From Alcaligenaceae bacterium (GTDB lineage: Bacteria; Pseudomonadota; Gammaproteobacteria; Burkholderiales; Burkholderiaceae_B), in NCBI GenBank assembly GCA_013416435.1, contig JACCEN010000003.1, positions 124,001-188,000 on the forward strand: a stretch of 64,000 nucleotides of DNA, read 5' to 3'. A program made the translations under genes and the position numbers. The notes under the pieces are model-generated. The model did not search any database and had not been told where the DNA came from. It saw only the letters and a program-made list of their open reading frames with translations. Of this stretch, positions 49,330 through 57,236 are shown in pieces. Position 1 is the first letter of the stretch. Every line of letters starts with the position of its first letter.

Positions 49330-50858
49330 AAGACACTGCGCACACCTTGCTCGACGTCTTGCGGCAGCATGCGGAGCGCCAGCCCGACGCGCTGTTGCTG
49401 ATCGCACCCGAAACCGACCGGCGCCTGACTTACGGAGACCTGTTGCTGCAAACACGGCGCTTTGCGTCCTGGGCGGCGGGGCAGGGCTTGCACGCCGGCG
49501 ATCGTATCGCGATGTTCCTGCCCAACGGCATGCAGGCGGGACTGGTATTTCTCGCTGCGATGGCCAGCGGCCACGTGATCGTGCCCCTCAATCTTCTGGC
49601 AACGCAGGCACAGTTGCTGCATTGCCTCAGGCACAGCCGGGCGCGCGCCGTGCTTACCTGCGATGAGCTCGCTGAATCGATTCATAGACTGCTGCCCGAT
49701 TTGGCCGCGACCGCCGAAGCACCGGCCGTCTTCCGGGTGGATCCGGATGCCGATGTCTTCGGCCTGGAAGGCGACTCCGGCTTCACTGCCCAAGCCGCCG
49801 ATGCACGCGACATGGCGCTGCTGATGTACACGTCCGGCACGACCGGCACGCCGAAGGGCGTACCCTTGAGCCATGCGAACCTGTTGCACGGCGCGCGCGC
49901 GGTCGCCGGCTGGCATGGCCTGGAAAAAAGCGACCGCGTCCTGTCGGCGCTGCCCCTGTACCACATCAATGGCCAGGTAATCGCCACCTTGACGCCCTTC
50001 GTCTCGGGAGGCAGCATCGTCGCGCCCCGGAAATTCAGCGCAAGCAAGTGGTGGCAATTGGTGGACCGCTACCAATGCACATGGCTGAACATGGTGCCCA
50101 CCATCATCGCCTACCTGCTCAATGCCGAGCCTGAAACCGATGACTCCACGCATGCCAGCGTGCGCTTCGGCCGGTCGGCTTCGGCGCCGCTGCCGGTAGA
50201 GCATCATCAGGCTTTCGAGCGGCGCTTCGGCATCCCCATCATCGAAGCCATGGGCATGACCGAAACGGCGTCTGTCGTGTTCTGCAACCCACAGGATCCG
50301 TCGGGACGGCGCTATGGTTCGCCGGGCCTGCCCTGCGGCGTCGAGGCGCGAATCGCGGGAGACAACGGGACGGCGGTCCGGGATGGACAGGTCGGCGAAG
50401 TGATACTGCGCGGCCCTAACGTCATGCAGGGCTACTTCGACAATCCTGCCGAAACCGCCAAAGCGTTCGATGCCGACGGCTGGCTGCGCACCGGCGACCT
50501 GGGCTTTCGCGATGCGGACGGCTATTTCACCATCACCGGCCGCATCAAGGAGCTCATCATCAAGGGGGGCGAGAACATCGCACCGCGCGAAATCGACGAG
50601 GTGCTGCTGGGCCACCCCGCGGTTCTGGAGGCTGCTGCGGTCGGGCTGCCCGATTCGGACTACGGACAGGAAATCTATGCGGCGGTTACCTTAAAGCCGG
50701 GCGTCCAGGCCGACGCGCCGGCGCTGATGGCCCATTGCAAGGACACGCTCGGCCGCTATAAAACCCCGCGGGAAATCCGCATCGTCGACGAACTCCCCAA
50801 GGGGCCATCGGGAAAAATCCAGCGGCTGAAACTGGCGGACCTCTGGAAGGCACCGTAG
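49326..50858 (+). CDS. AMP-forming acyl-CoA ligase, SauT-like
   Basis: 510 residues. LLMYTSGTTGTPKGVPLSHANL is the ATP motif, IEAMGMTETASVVF and GWLRTGDLGFRDADGYFTITGRIKELIIKGGENIAPREIDEVL follow, and PKGPSGKIQRLKL contains the catalytic Lys. It activates a carboxylic acid with ATP and CoA. ATGA overlap with the dehydrogenase gene makes a ligase-then-reductase pair likely, as in sulfoacetate degradation by SauT and SauS. Three hairpin repeats begin 13 bp after its stop. Confidence 0.8.
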   Translation: MKDTAHTLLDVLRQHAERQPDALLLIAPETDRRLTYGDLLLQTRRFASWAAGQGLHAGDRIAMFLPNGMQAGLVFLAAMASGHVIVPLNLLATQAQLLHCLRHSRARAVLTCDELAESIHRLLPDLAATAEAPAVFRVDPDADVFGLEGDSGFTAQAADARDMALLMYTSGTTGTPKGVPLSHANLLHGARAVAGWHGLEKSDRVLSALPLYHINGQVIATLTPFVSGGSIVAPRKFSASKWWQLVDRYQCTWLNMVPTIIAYLLNAEPETDDSTHASVRFGRSASAPLPVEHHQAFERRFGIPIIEAMGMTETASVVFCNPQDPSGRRYGSPGLPCGVEARIAGDNGTAVRDGQVGEVILRGPNVMQGYFDNPAETAKAFDADGWLRTGDLGFRDADGYFTITGRIKELIIKGGENIAPREIDEVLLGHPAVLEAAAVGLPDSDYGQEIYAAVTLKPGVQADAPALMAHCKDTLGRYKTPREIRIVDELPKGPSGKIQRLKLADLWKAP

Positions 50859-50871
50859 GAAGAGGGACCGA

Positions 50872-50901
50872 GGGGTCAGACCCCGTACGGGGTCCGAGCC
50901 C
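50872..50901. repeat. Palindromic hairpin repeat, copy 16
   Basis: Left arm consensus, right arm GGGGTCCGAGCCC with two unpaired changes; GTAC loop. First of a triplet. Confidence 0.9.
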
Positions 50902-50911
50902 AAAAAAATGA

Positions 50912-50941
50912 GGGGTCAGACCCCGTACGGGGTCTGACCCC
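50912..50941. repeat. Palindromic hairpin repeat, copy 17
   Basis: Perfect consensus with GTAC loop; second of a triplet. Confidence 0.95.
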
Positions 50942-50964
50942 AGAAAAAGTGGCGTATGGTGAGG

Positions 50965-50994
50965 GGGGTCAGACCCCGCATGGGGTCTGACCCC
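50965..50994. repeat. Palindromic hairpin repeat, copy 18
   Basis: Consensus arms with GCAT loop; third of a triplet, ending 14 bp before the next ATG. Confidence 0.95.
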
Positions 50995-51008
50995 TGTATC
51001 ATCTCATC

Positions 51009-51908
51009 ATGAAGCACGCGCGCCTTTTCACCCTTCTTGCGTCGGCCGTCGCGGCGGTATTGGTCTCCGTCGCCCTGGCCCGGCACTTTTCGCCGGATAC
51101 GTCCGGCGCACGGTTGCTGCATACCGAGCCTTCCGAATTCGCGCCCGTCCTGGTGTTCGAGGAATTCGGCGAGCGCTGCATGAACTTCAATACCATCAAA
51201 GACTATGGGCGCCAGACCTGCATGCAGATCGATGACCCCGACCGGATGGTTTTTGCCTACACCCGGATGATGACCAGCGCCCTGTTCGTGAAGCCGGATC
51301 CCGCCAGGGTCCTGTTCGTCGGCCTGGGCGGCGCGACGTTGCCCAAAGCGTTCGCCAAGATTCTTCCCGACGCCACAATCGACACGGTGGAGATCGATCC
51401 GGCGGTCTTGCGCGTCGCCGAGCGTTTCTTCGGCTATGAACAAGGCCCCAGGCAGCGCGTCTTCCTGGAAGACGGCCGTGCCTTCGTCGAGCGAGCGCAT
51501 CGGGAAGGCCGGCGCTACGACATGATCATGCTGGACGCCTTCGACGTCGATTACATCCCCGCGCACCTGCTCACGCGTGAATTCCTGGAGCATGTACGCG
51601 CCATATTGTCGGAAGATGGCGTGCTCGTGTCGAATTCCTTCACCGCCAGCCGCATGTATGAGCGCGAATCCGCCACGTATGCGGCGGTGTTCGGCGATTT
51701 TTTCAACCTGCGCAGCGGTATCGCAGGCAACCGGGTGATCATTGCGACAAAGGCTGCGCTGCCGGACGATGCGGTTCTGGCACGCAATGCGAAGAGCCTG
51801 GCGGACAAGCTGAAACCGTTCGGCATCGAGGCCGACGAAGCGCTGGGTCGCTACAACCGGCGCCGGGATTGGGATCCCGAAGCGCCTGTGCTGGTGGATC
51901 AGGAATAA
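51009..51908 (+). CDS. Spermidine-synthase-like SAM-binding protein with N-terminal signal/anchor
   Basis: 299 residues. Residues 5-25 (RLFTLLASAVAAVLVSVAL) form a signal peptide or anchor. The Rossmann part has VLFVGLGGATLPKAFAKILPDATIDTVEIDPAVLRVAERFFG and LEDGRAFVERAHREGRRYDMIMLDAFDVDYIPAHLLT, like polyamine aminopropyltransferases and related methyltransferases. The export signal is odd for an enzyme using SAM analogues. No ribosome binding site or promoter is visible in the 14 bp between the upstream repeat and the ATG. Repeat triplets bracket the gene on both sides. Confidence 0.8.
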   Translation: MKHARLFTLLASAVAAVLVSVALARHFSPDTSGARLLHTEPSEFAPVLVFEEFGERCMNFNTIKDYGRQTCMQIDDPDRMVFAYTRMMTSALFVKPDPARVLFVGLGGATLPKAFAKILPDATIDTVEIDPAVLRVAERFFGYEQGPRQRVFLEDGRAFVERAHREGRRYDMIMLDAFDVDYIPAHLLTREFLEHVRAILSEDGVLVSNSFTASRMYERESATYAAVFGDFFNLRSGIAGNRVIIATKAALPDDAVLARNAKSLADKLKPFGIEADEALGRYNRRRDWDPEAPVLVDQE

Positions 51909-51938
51909 GGGGTCGGACCCCATGCGGGGTCCGACCCC
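51909..51938. repeat. Palindromic hairpin repeat, copy 19 (covariant)
   Basis: GGGGTCGGACCCC and GGGGTCCGACCCC with ATGC loop; starts right after the stop codon of the spermidine-synthase-like gene. Confidence 0.95.
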
Positions 51939-51956
51939 TTTGTTTGGAAATGTGTG

Positions 51957-51986
51957 GGGGTCAGACCCCGTACGGGGTCTGACCCC
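51957..51986. repeat. Palindromic hairpin repeat, copy 20
   Basis: Perfect consensus with GTAC loop; second of the right triplet. Confidence 0.95.
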
Positions 51987-52004
51987 TTCATCTGCTATGG
52001 CGCG

Positions 52005-52034
52005 GGGGTCAGACCCCGCATGGGGTCTGACCCC
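52005..52034. repeat. Palindromic hairpin repeat, copy 21
   Basis: Consensus arms with GCAT loop; third of the right triplet, 7 bp from the stop of the convergent transaminase. Confidence 0.95.
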
Positions 52035-52041
52035 ACCCAAG

Positions 52042-53367
52042 CTATGCTTCGCGCAGCGCCTTGGCCAAGGTCGAGAACAGTTGCTCCATCTGGGCGTCTT
52101 CGATGATCAGGGGAGGCGACAGCAGCATGGTGTCGCCCGAAGCGCGGATCAGGCAGCCCGCTTTCAGGCAGGCTTTGTGCACCTGCTGTGCGCGTTGGCC
52201 GGGCTTGCCTTCGATCGGCGCGAGTTCGACGGCCGCGAGCAGACCGATATTTCGCACGTCCACGACATGGGGTTCGCCCTTCATGGCGTGCGCCAATGCT
52301 TCCCAACGGGGCGCAAGCGCCTGTGCGCGCGCGAACAGCTGGTTTTCCTGATAGTGCCGCAATGCAGCCAGGCCCGCGGCGGCGGCCAGGGGATGGCCCG
52401 AATAGGTATAGCCGTGCGGAAGCTCGATGCCGCTGTTGCCGGACTGCATGAACGCTTCGTAGATGGGTTGGCGCACGAAGGTGGCGCCCATGGGGACAGC
52501 GCCGTTGGTCAGGCCTTTTGCGCTGATGATGAGATCGGGCAGAACGCCAAAGTACTCGCATGACAGCATGCCGTCGATGCGCCCGAAGCCGGTGATCACT
52601 TCATCGAAGATCAGCAAGATGCCGTGCCGGTCGCAGATTTCGCGCAGCTTTGGCAAGTAGTCCTTCGGCGGCACCAGCACGCCGGTGGAGCCCGCCACTG
52701 GCTCGACGATGACTGCCGCCACGGTGGATGGATCATGCAGCTGCAGCAGCCGCTGCAGGGCGTCGGCCAGCTCGGCGCCCCAATCGGGTTGACCGCGGGA
52801 ATAGGCCATGCGGCTGCGGTCGTAGGTGTGCGGAAGATGCAGCACGCCCGGAAGCAGCGGCCCATAAGGCCGCCGGTGCCCTGATATGCCTGATACGGAC
52901 AGGCCGCCGAAGCCCACTCCGTGGTAGTCGCGCTCACGCCCGACGAGACGGTAGCGATGCCCTTCGTTGCGGGCCCGGTGATAAGCCAGGGCGATCTTCA
53001 GTGCGGTGTCGACCGCTTCGGATCCTGAATTGGAAAAGAAGACATGCGAGATATCGCCGGGCGCCGCATCGATGAGCGCATTGGCGTATTCGAACACGAT
53101 GGGGTGGCCCATCTGGAACGAGGGCGCATAGTCGAGCTCGTCGGCGGTCTGCTGGATGGCGCGCACCACGGGCTCGCATCGGTGCCCCGCATTCACGCAC
53201 CATAGCCCGGCGATGCCGTCCAGGACGGGCGACCCGTCGGCGCGGTAGTAGTACATGCCTTCCGCGCGGGAGAAAAGCTCGGGATTGGATTTGAACCGCT
53301 GATTGGCCGTGAAGGGCATCCAATAGGCCCCCAGCGGGGGCGGAGAAATGATCGGGGCGGCGCTCAT
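52042..53367 (-). CDS. Class III omega-transaminase (beta-alanine/pyruvate type)
   Basis: 441 residues. GAYWMPFTANQRFKSNPELF and LDGIAGLWCVNAGH are typical of omega-amino acid:pyruvate transaminases. HVFFSNSGSEAVDTALKIALAYHRA binds PLP phosphate, LIFDEVITGFGRIDGML holds the ring-binding Asp, and LIISAKGLTNGAVPMGA the PLP Lys. It would move an amino group from a terminal amine to pyruvate. A 25-bp site just upstream is repeated before the C45/dpp operon, so the two units are likely co-regulated. Confidence 0.88.
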   Translation of the reverse strand: MSAAPIISPPPLGAYWMPFTANQRFKSNPELFSRAEGMYYYRADGSPVLDGIAGLWCVNAGHRCEPVVRAIQQTADELDYAPSFQMGHPIVFEYANALIDAAPGDISHVFFSNSGSEAVDTALKIALAYHRARNEGHRYRLVGRERDYHGVGFGGLSVSGISGHRRPYGPLLPGVLHLPHTYDRSRMAYSRGQPDWGAELADALQRLLQLHDPSTVAAVIVEPVAGSTGVLVPPKDYLPKLREICDRHGILLIFDEVITGFGRIDGMLSCEYFGVLPDLIISAKGLTNGAVPMGATFVRQPIYEAFMQSGNSGIELPHGYTYSGHPLAAAAGLAALRHYQENQLFARAQALAPRWEALAHAMKGEPHVVDVRNIGLLAAVELAPIEGKPGQRAQQVHKACLKAGCLIRASGDTMLLSPPLIIEDAQMEQLFSTLAKALREA

Positions 53368-53401
53368 GTGAACTCACCTGCAAGTTTAGGTGGCTCTATT
53401 T

Positions 53402-53426
53402 TGTACTAAACAAATATTTAATGCAA
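53402..53426 (-). promoter_or_regulatory. 25-bp operator candidate upstream of the omega-transaminase
   Basis: Minus-strand site beginning TTGCA and ending TTTAGTACA, matching 19 of 25 positions of the site at 54383-54407 with identical spacing. Confidence 0.55.
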
Positions 53427-53461
53427 TTGGATGGCTGGAAGATCGACTTCGTGACGGGCTC

Positions 53462-54343
53462 TCAGCTTTTGGCCAATGCCGACAGCAGATGCCTGCGCAT
53501 CAGGGCGGCGGCCCACTGCTGGTCATTGCTTTCTATGGCGTCCAGGATTTCGAGATGTTCGCGCGACGCTTCCATCACGTGATCGTGGCGGTAAAAGGCA
53601 TCGTGTTCCTCCAGCCGCCGCAATTGCGTTTGCTGCTGAAGCGCCGAGACGATGAAGCGATTGCCCGAAAAGCGCGCCAGCATTTCGTGAAACGAGGCAT
53701 TCAGGCGGAAGAACTCGGCAGCGGAGATGCTGTCTTGAGACCGTGTCAGCAGCTCGGTGAAGGCTGAGCGGCTGCGGCGCATTTCCTCCGCGTCCGCTTG
53801 AAATCCGGGTTCGAGCAAGCCGCCGCATTCTATGATGATGCGATAGCGGTAGCTTTCCGTGAGCGCTTCCCCCGAGTCCAGGGCGGGCAGGAATTGCCAG
53901 CCGCGCCCCGGCCTCTTCTCGATCAGGTTTTCCGAGGTCATGCGCGAAAGCACATTGCGCAGCACGGCGGCAGAGCAGCCATAACGCCGCAGCAGGTCTT
54001 TTTCGATCAGGGTGTCAGGCAGCTGCTTGCGCGCCCTGTCTTGTATGAGCGCGCGGTAGAGGGCGTCGGCGCTGGCGCCGTCTTCATCGTCGTCGAGCGC
54101 CTGCAAGGAGGCTGTTTCGCCGGCATGGTGGACGAAGTAGCCGCTGTTGGAGCGGTAATGGATGGCGCCGTGGCTGGCCAGAAGCTTCAAGGCGCCCCTG
54201 ATGGGCGTGCGTGATACCTGAAACATGTCGGCCAGGGCCTCTTCGCCCAAATGCGAGTCGGCGGGAAATGCGCCGTCGGCAATGTGCGCCGCGATGCGGC
54301 GAGCCAGGTCGCGCTGGAGGGGAGTGGGCCTGTGTGTGGTCAT
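53462..54343 (-). CDS. GntR/FCD-type regulator with two winged-helix domains
   Basis: 293 residues. The first winged helix (about 8-70) reads LQRDLARRIAAHIADGAFPADSHLGEEALADMFQVSRTPIRGALKLLASHGAIHYRSNSGYFV. A second one (about 95-155) reads LYRALIQDRARKQLPDTLIEKDLLRRYGCSAAVLRNVLSRMTSENLIEKRPGRGWQF. The C-terminal helical FCD-like part (FTELLTRSQD to ALMRRHLLSALAKS) binds effectors in the family. Ordinary GntR proteins have one winged helix. The gene lies between the transaminase gene and the divergent C45/dpp operon. Confidence 0.83.
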   Translation of the reverse strand: MTTHRPTPLQRDLARRIAAHIADGAFPADSHLGEEALADMFQVSRTPIRGALKLLASHGAIHYRSNSGYFVHHAGETASLQALDDDEDGASADALYRALIQDRARKQLPDTLIEKDLLRRYGCSAAVLRNVLSRMTSENLIEKRPGRGWQFLPALDSGEALTESYRYRIIIECGGLLEPGFQADAEEMRRSRSAFTELLTRSQDSISAAEFFRLNASFHEMLARFSGNRFIVSALQQQTQLRRLEEHDAFYRHDHVMEASREHLEILDAIESNDQQWAAALMRRHLLSALAKS

Positions 54344-54382
54344 GGCATAGTGTAACGGGGTTTTCCCTTAGTGGAAATTATA

Positions 54383-54407
54383 TTGCACTTAATTTGATTT
54401 TAGTACA
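54383..54407 (+). promoter_or_regulatory. 25-bp operator candidate upstream of the C45/dpp operon
   Basis: The site begins TTGCA and ends TTTAGTACA, in the 106-bp gap between gntR and the divergent C45 gene; its partner is at 53402-53426. Confidence 0.55.
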
Positions 54408-54449
54408 TTATTGCCATCGTAGAATACTTTCATATCGCAGGAATCCAGC

Positions 54450-55568
54450 ATGTCTATTGCGCAATCCGACGCCAACACCTTTCCGCTGGTCGAAGTCAGC
54501 GGTAGCCCATACGAGCGCGGGCGTCAGCATGGCGCCGCCGTGCCTGACCGCATTCGCGCCAGCGTCGCCCTGTACAAAGGACAGCTGGACCGGCGCGGCG
54601 TCACGCCGCAGCGCTTGCAGCAGCTTGCGCAAGCCATGGAAAAAACCATTGCCGACTACGACGAGGCCTATCTGGAAGAACTGCGCGGCATCGCCGCAGG
54701 CGCCCGGCTCAGCCTTGCCGAGATCATCACTGTCAATTGCCGGACCGAAATGATGTTCGGCCATGGCGCGTTGGCCCAGGCTCCCCAAGAGCCCGACGAC
54801 GGCTGCACGGGCATCATCGTGCTGCCCGAAGCCAGCGCCAACGGCAAGCTCTTGCATGCCCACAACTGGGATTGGCGCCAGGAATGCGTCGGCACGGGCA
54901 TCGTGCTGCTCATGCGTCGCAGCGACGGGCCCGATCTCCTTACCTTTACCGAAGCCGGCGCATTGGCCAGGCATGGGTTCAATAGCGCCGGTGTGTCGCT
55001 CAGCGGAAACTTCCTGGGCTCCGACCGCGACTACCAGCAGCCCGCCGAAGTGCCCCTGGTGCTGGTGCGCCGGAAGATGCTGGAATCGGCCAATATCTGC
55101 GCCGCCATGAAAGTCTTGTGGGGCGCGCGCCGGTTCTGCTCCAACAACCTCATGCTGGCACAGGCGGAGGGCGAGGCAGTCAACCTGGAATGCGCACCCG
55201 ACGAAATATTCTGGCTGACGCCGGTCGACGGCATTCTGGTGCATGCCAATCATTGGCTTTGCCCGGCGGCCCGCGCCAAGCTGCAGGATACCGGCCTGGC
55301 CATGACACCCGATTCCATCTACAGGCAGCGCCGCGTCTCGGCAGCGATGCACGGCAGGTCCGGCGGCATCGACTGGGACACCATCAAGGAAGCGCTGGCC
55401 GACGATTTTGCCAAGCCCGACGGGGTGCTGCGCTATCCGAAGCCGTCCAGCTTCGACAGCATATCCGCCACGGTGGCGACCACTTGCATGGAACCGGCGT
55501 CCGGCTTCATGCATATCGCCCGCATGCCTTACGCCCCGCCCAGGCACTTCGCCAAATACCAACTTTGA
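54450..55568 (+). CDS. C45-family peptidase/acyltransferase (Ntn hydrolase)
   Basis: 372 residues. LVEVSGSPYERGRQHGAAVPDRIRASVALYK opens the C45 domain; EPDDGCTGIIVLPEASANGKLLHAHNWDW contains the nucleophile Cys near residue 115 and the NWDW motif; ARHGFNSAGVSLSGNFL follows. The family includes the acyl-CoA:6-aminopenicillanate acyltransferase, which self-cleaves before the Cys. There is no signal peptide. Its neighbours are a peptide-type importer and an omega-transaminase, suggesting removal or transfer of an acyl group on an imported amide. Confidence 0.85.
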   Translation: MSIAQSDANTFPLVEVSGSPYERGRQHGAAVPDRIRASVALYKGQLDRRGVTPQRLQQLAQAMEKTIADYDEAYLEELRGIAAGARLSLAEIITVNCRTEMMFGHGALAQAPQEPDDGCTGIIVLPEASANGKLLHAHNWDWRQECVGTGIVLLMRRSDGPDLLTFTEAGALARHGFNSAGVSLSGNFLGSDRDYQQPAEVPLVLVRRKMLESANICAAMKVLWGARRFCSNNLMLAQAEGEAVNLECAPDEIFWLTPVDGILVHANHWLCPAARAKLQDTGLAMTPDSIYRQRRVSAAMHGRSGGIDWDTIKEALADDFAKPDGVLRYPKPSSFDSISATVATTCMEPASGFMHIARMPYAPPRHFAKYQL

Positions 55569-55618
55569 ACCCAGCGCGCTATGCGGGCACGCCGCGCCGC
55601 GCTACCCAGGAGACGACC

Positions 55619-57208
55619 ATGCCGAACATCGCCTACCCTCGCGCCAGCCTGTACGCGCGCCAGCTATCCGCCGCCATTGCGCTCGTTCTGGCCTCTGCGG
55701 CGACACCCGCGGCGGCCCAGAAGGCCGCCGATATGCTGCGTGTCCAGATCAATGCCGATCTCAGGTCCAGCAATCCCGGCGTGAACCGCGACGACAATAC
55801 CGACGCGGTCCTGCTGCATGTGACGGAGGGTCTCGTGGCCCTGAGGGAAGACCTTTCCGTCGGGCCTTTGCTGGCCTCGGACGTGAAGGTGTCGGACGAC
55901 GGCCTCACCTATACGTTTACCCTGCGCGACGGCGTCCGCTTCCACAATGGCGCGGCATTGACGTCCGAAGACGTGGTCTGGAACTGGAAGCGGTACCTGG
56001 ATCCCAAGACGTCATGGCGCTGCCTGCCGGAGTTCGATGGCCGCGGCATGACGAAAATCCTGTCCGTGGAATCTCCCGATCCGAAAACCGTCGTGTTCAC
56101 CCTCGACCGGCCCTCGGCGCTGTTCCTCAACAATATGGCCAGGCCCGACTGCGGGGGCTCGGCCATCATGCATCGCGACTCTGTCGACGCCTCGGGCCAA
56201 TGGCAAGCGCCCATCGGAACCGGACCGTACAAGATGGGAGAATGGAAGCGCGGCCAGTACCTCGAACTCCAGCGTTTTGACGAATACGCATCGCTGCCCG
56301 GCGGGGGCGACGGCTATACCGGCGGCAAACAGGCAAAGGTCAAGACCCTGCGCTACATGGTGATACCGGATGCGTCGTCGGCCAAGGCGGCCTTGTACAG
56401 CGGCGCCATCGATGTATATGCGACCGCTAGCAGCGCCGATGTGCCCGAGTTGCGCAAGCGCCAGGATGTGCAGACGGTTGTCAGTCCCTCCATGAACATG
56501 GTGGCATTGCTGCTCCAGACGCAGGACCCATTGCTGAAGGACGTGCGCATCCGCAGGGCGCTGGCGCTATCGCTCGACTTGCCCATGATCGCCCAGACCG
56601 TCACCGAGGGCATGTCCGAGGCCAACAGTTCCGTGGTGCCCACCAGCAGCCCGTTCTACGACAAGGAACAGGCCGCCACCTACAAGCGCGATCTGGCCGA
56701 GGCGCGCAAGCTTCTGAAAGAGGCCGGCTACAAGGGCCAGCCCATCAAGATGATCACCAACAAGCGTTACCCCGCCTGCTTCGATTCCGCCGTCCTGGCA
56801 CAGGCGATGGCATCGGAGGCCGGCATCAACCTCGAGCTCGAAGTGCTGGACTGGGCCACGCAGCTGGATCGCTACGGCAAGGGCGATTATCCCACCATGG
56901 CCTTCACCTACTCCGCACGGCTGGATCCTGCGCTCAGCTTCGAGATGATCTCGGGCGACAAGCAGAAGCAACCGCGCAAGGTATGGGACGACCCCGACAT
57001 GGCCAAGCTGCTCGCGGAAAGCATGCGCGAAGCCGATACCGGCAAGCGTCAGGCCATCTTCGACCGGATGCATGCGGCCATGCTGAAGGAAGTGCCCATC
57101 ATCGTGCTCTACAACGGCACCAATGTGACGGGGCTGCGCCAGGGGGTCGAGGGCTACAAGGGCTGGGCAGCCGACAAGCCCCGATTCTGGAATGTAGGCT
57201 TCAAATGA
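55619..57208 (+). CDS. ABC peptide/solute-binding protein, SBP family 5 (DppA-like)
   Basis: 529 residues with a signal peptide (LSAAIALVLASAATPAAAQ). LRVQINADLRSSNPGVNRDDNTDAVLLHVTEGLVAL, VSDDGLTYTFTLRDGVRFHNGAALTSEDVVWNWKRYLDP and PIGTGPYKMGEWKRGQYLELQRFDEY are standard SBP_bac_5 blocks. It delivers di- or oligopeptide-like solutes to the DppBC-type permeases encoded downstream. CAGGAGACG sets the start at 55619. Overlapping longer frames read through the C45 gene. Confidence 0.9.
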   Translation: MPNIAYPRASLYARQLSAAIALVLASAATPAAAQKAADMLRVQINADLRSSNPGVNRDDNTDAVLLHVTEGLVALREDLSVGPLLASDVKVSDDGLTYTFTLRDGVRFHNGAALTSEDVVWNWKRYLDPKTSWRCLPEFDGRGMTKILSVESPDPKTVVFTLDRPSALFLNNMARPDCGGSAIMHRDSVDASGQWQAPIGTGPYKMGEWKRGQYLELQRFDEYASLPGGGDGYTGGKQAKVKTLRYMVIPDASSAKAALYSGAIDVYATASSADVPELRKRQDVQTVVSPSMNMVALLLQTQDPLLKDVRIRRALALSLDLPMIAQTVTEGMSEANSSVVPTSSPFYDKEQAATYKRDLAEARKLLKEAGYKGQPIKMITNKRYPACFDSAVLAQAMASEAGINLELEVLDWATQLDRYGKGDYPTMAFTYSARLDPALSFEMISGDKQKQPRKVWDDPDMAKLLAESMREADTGKRQAIFDRMHAAMLKEVPIIVLYNGTNVTGLRQGVEGYKGWAADKPRFWNVGFK

Positions 57209-57236
57209 CGGCTGTGCCGGGTAGTAGGACATAACG

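Noticed and set aside
50872-52034. Repeat clusters as a CRISPR array
   Set aside because: Copies are palindromic, spacing is irregular (10-23 bp), a gene lies in the middle and no cas genes are present.
55118-55618. Upstream extension of the DppA-like frame
   Set aside because: It overlaps the C45 gene; the signal peptide and ribosome site place the start at 55619.
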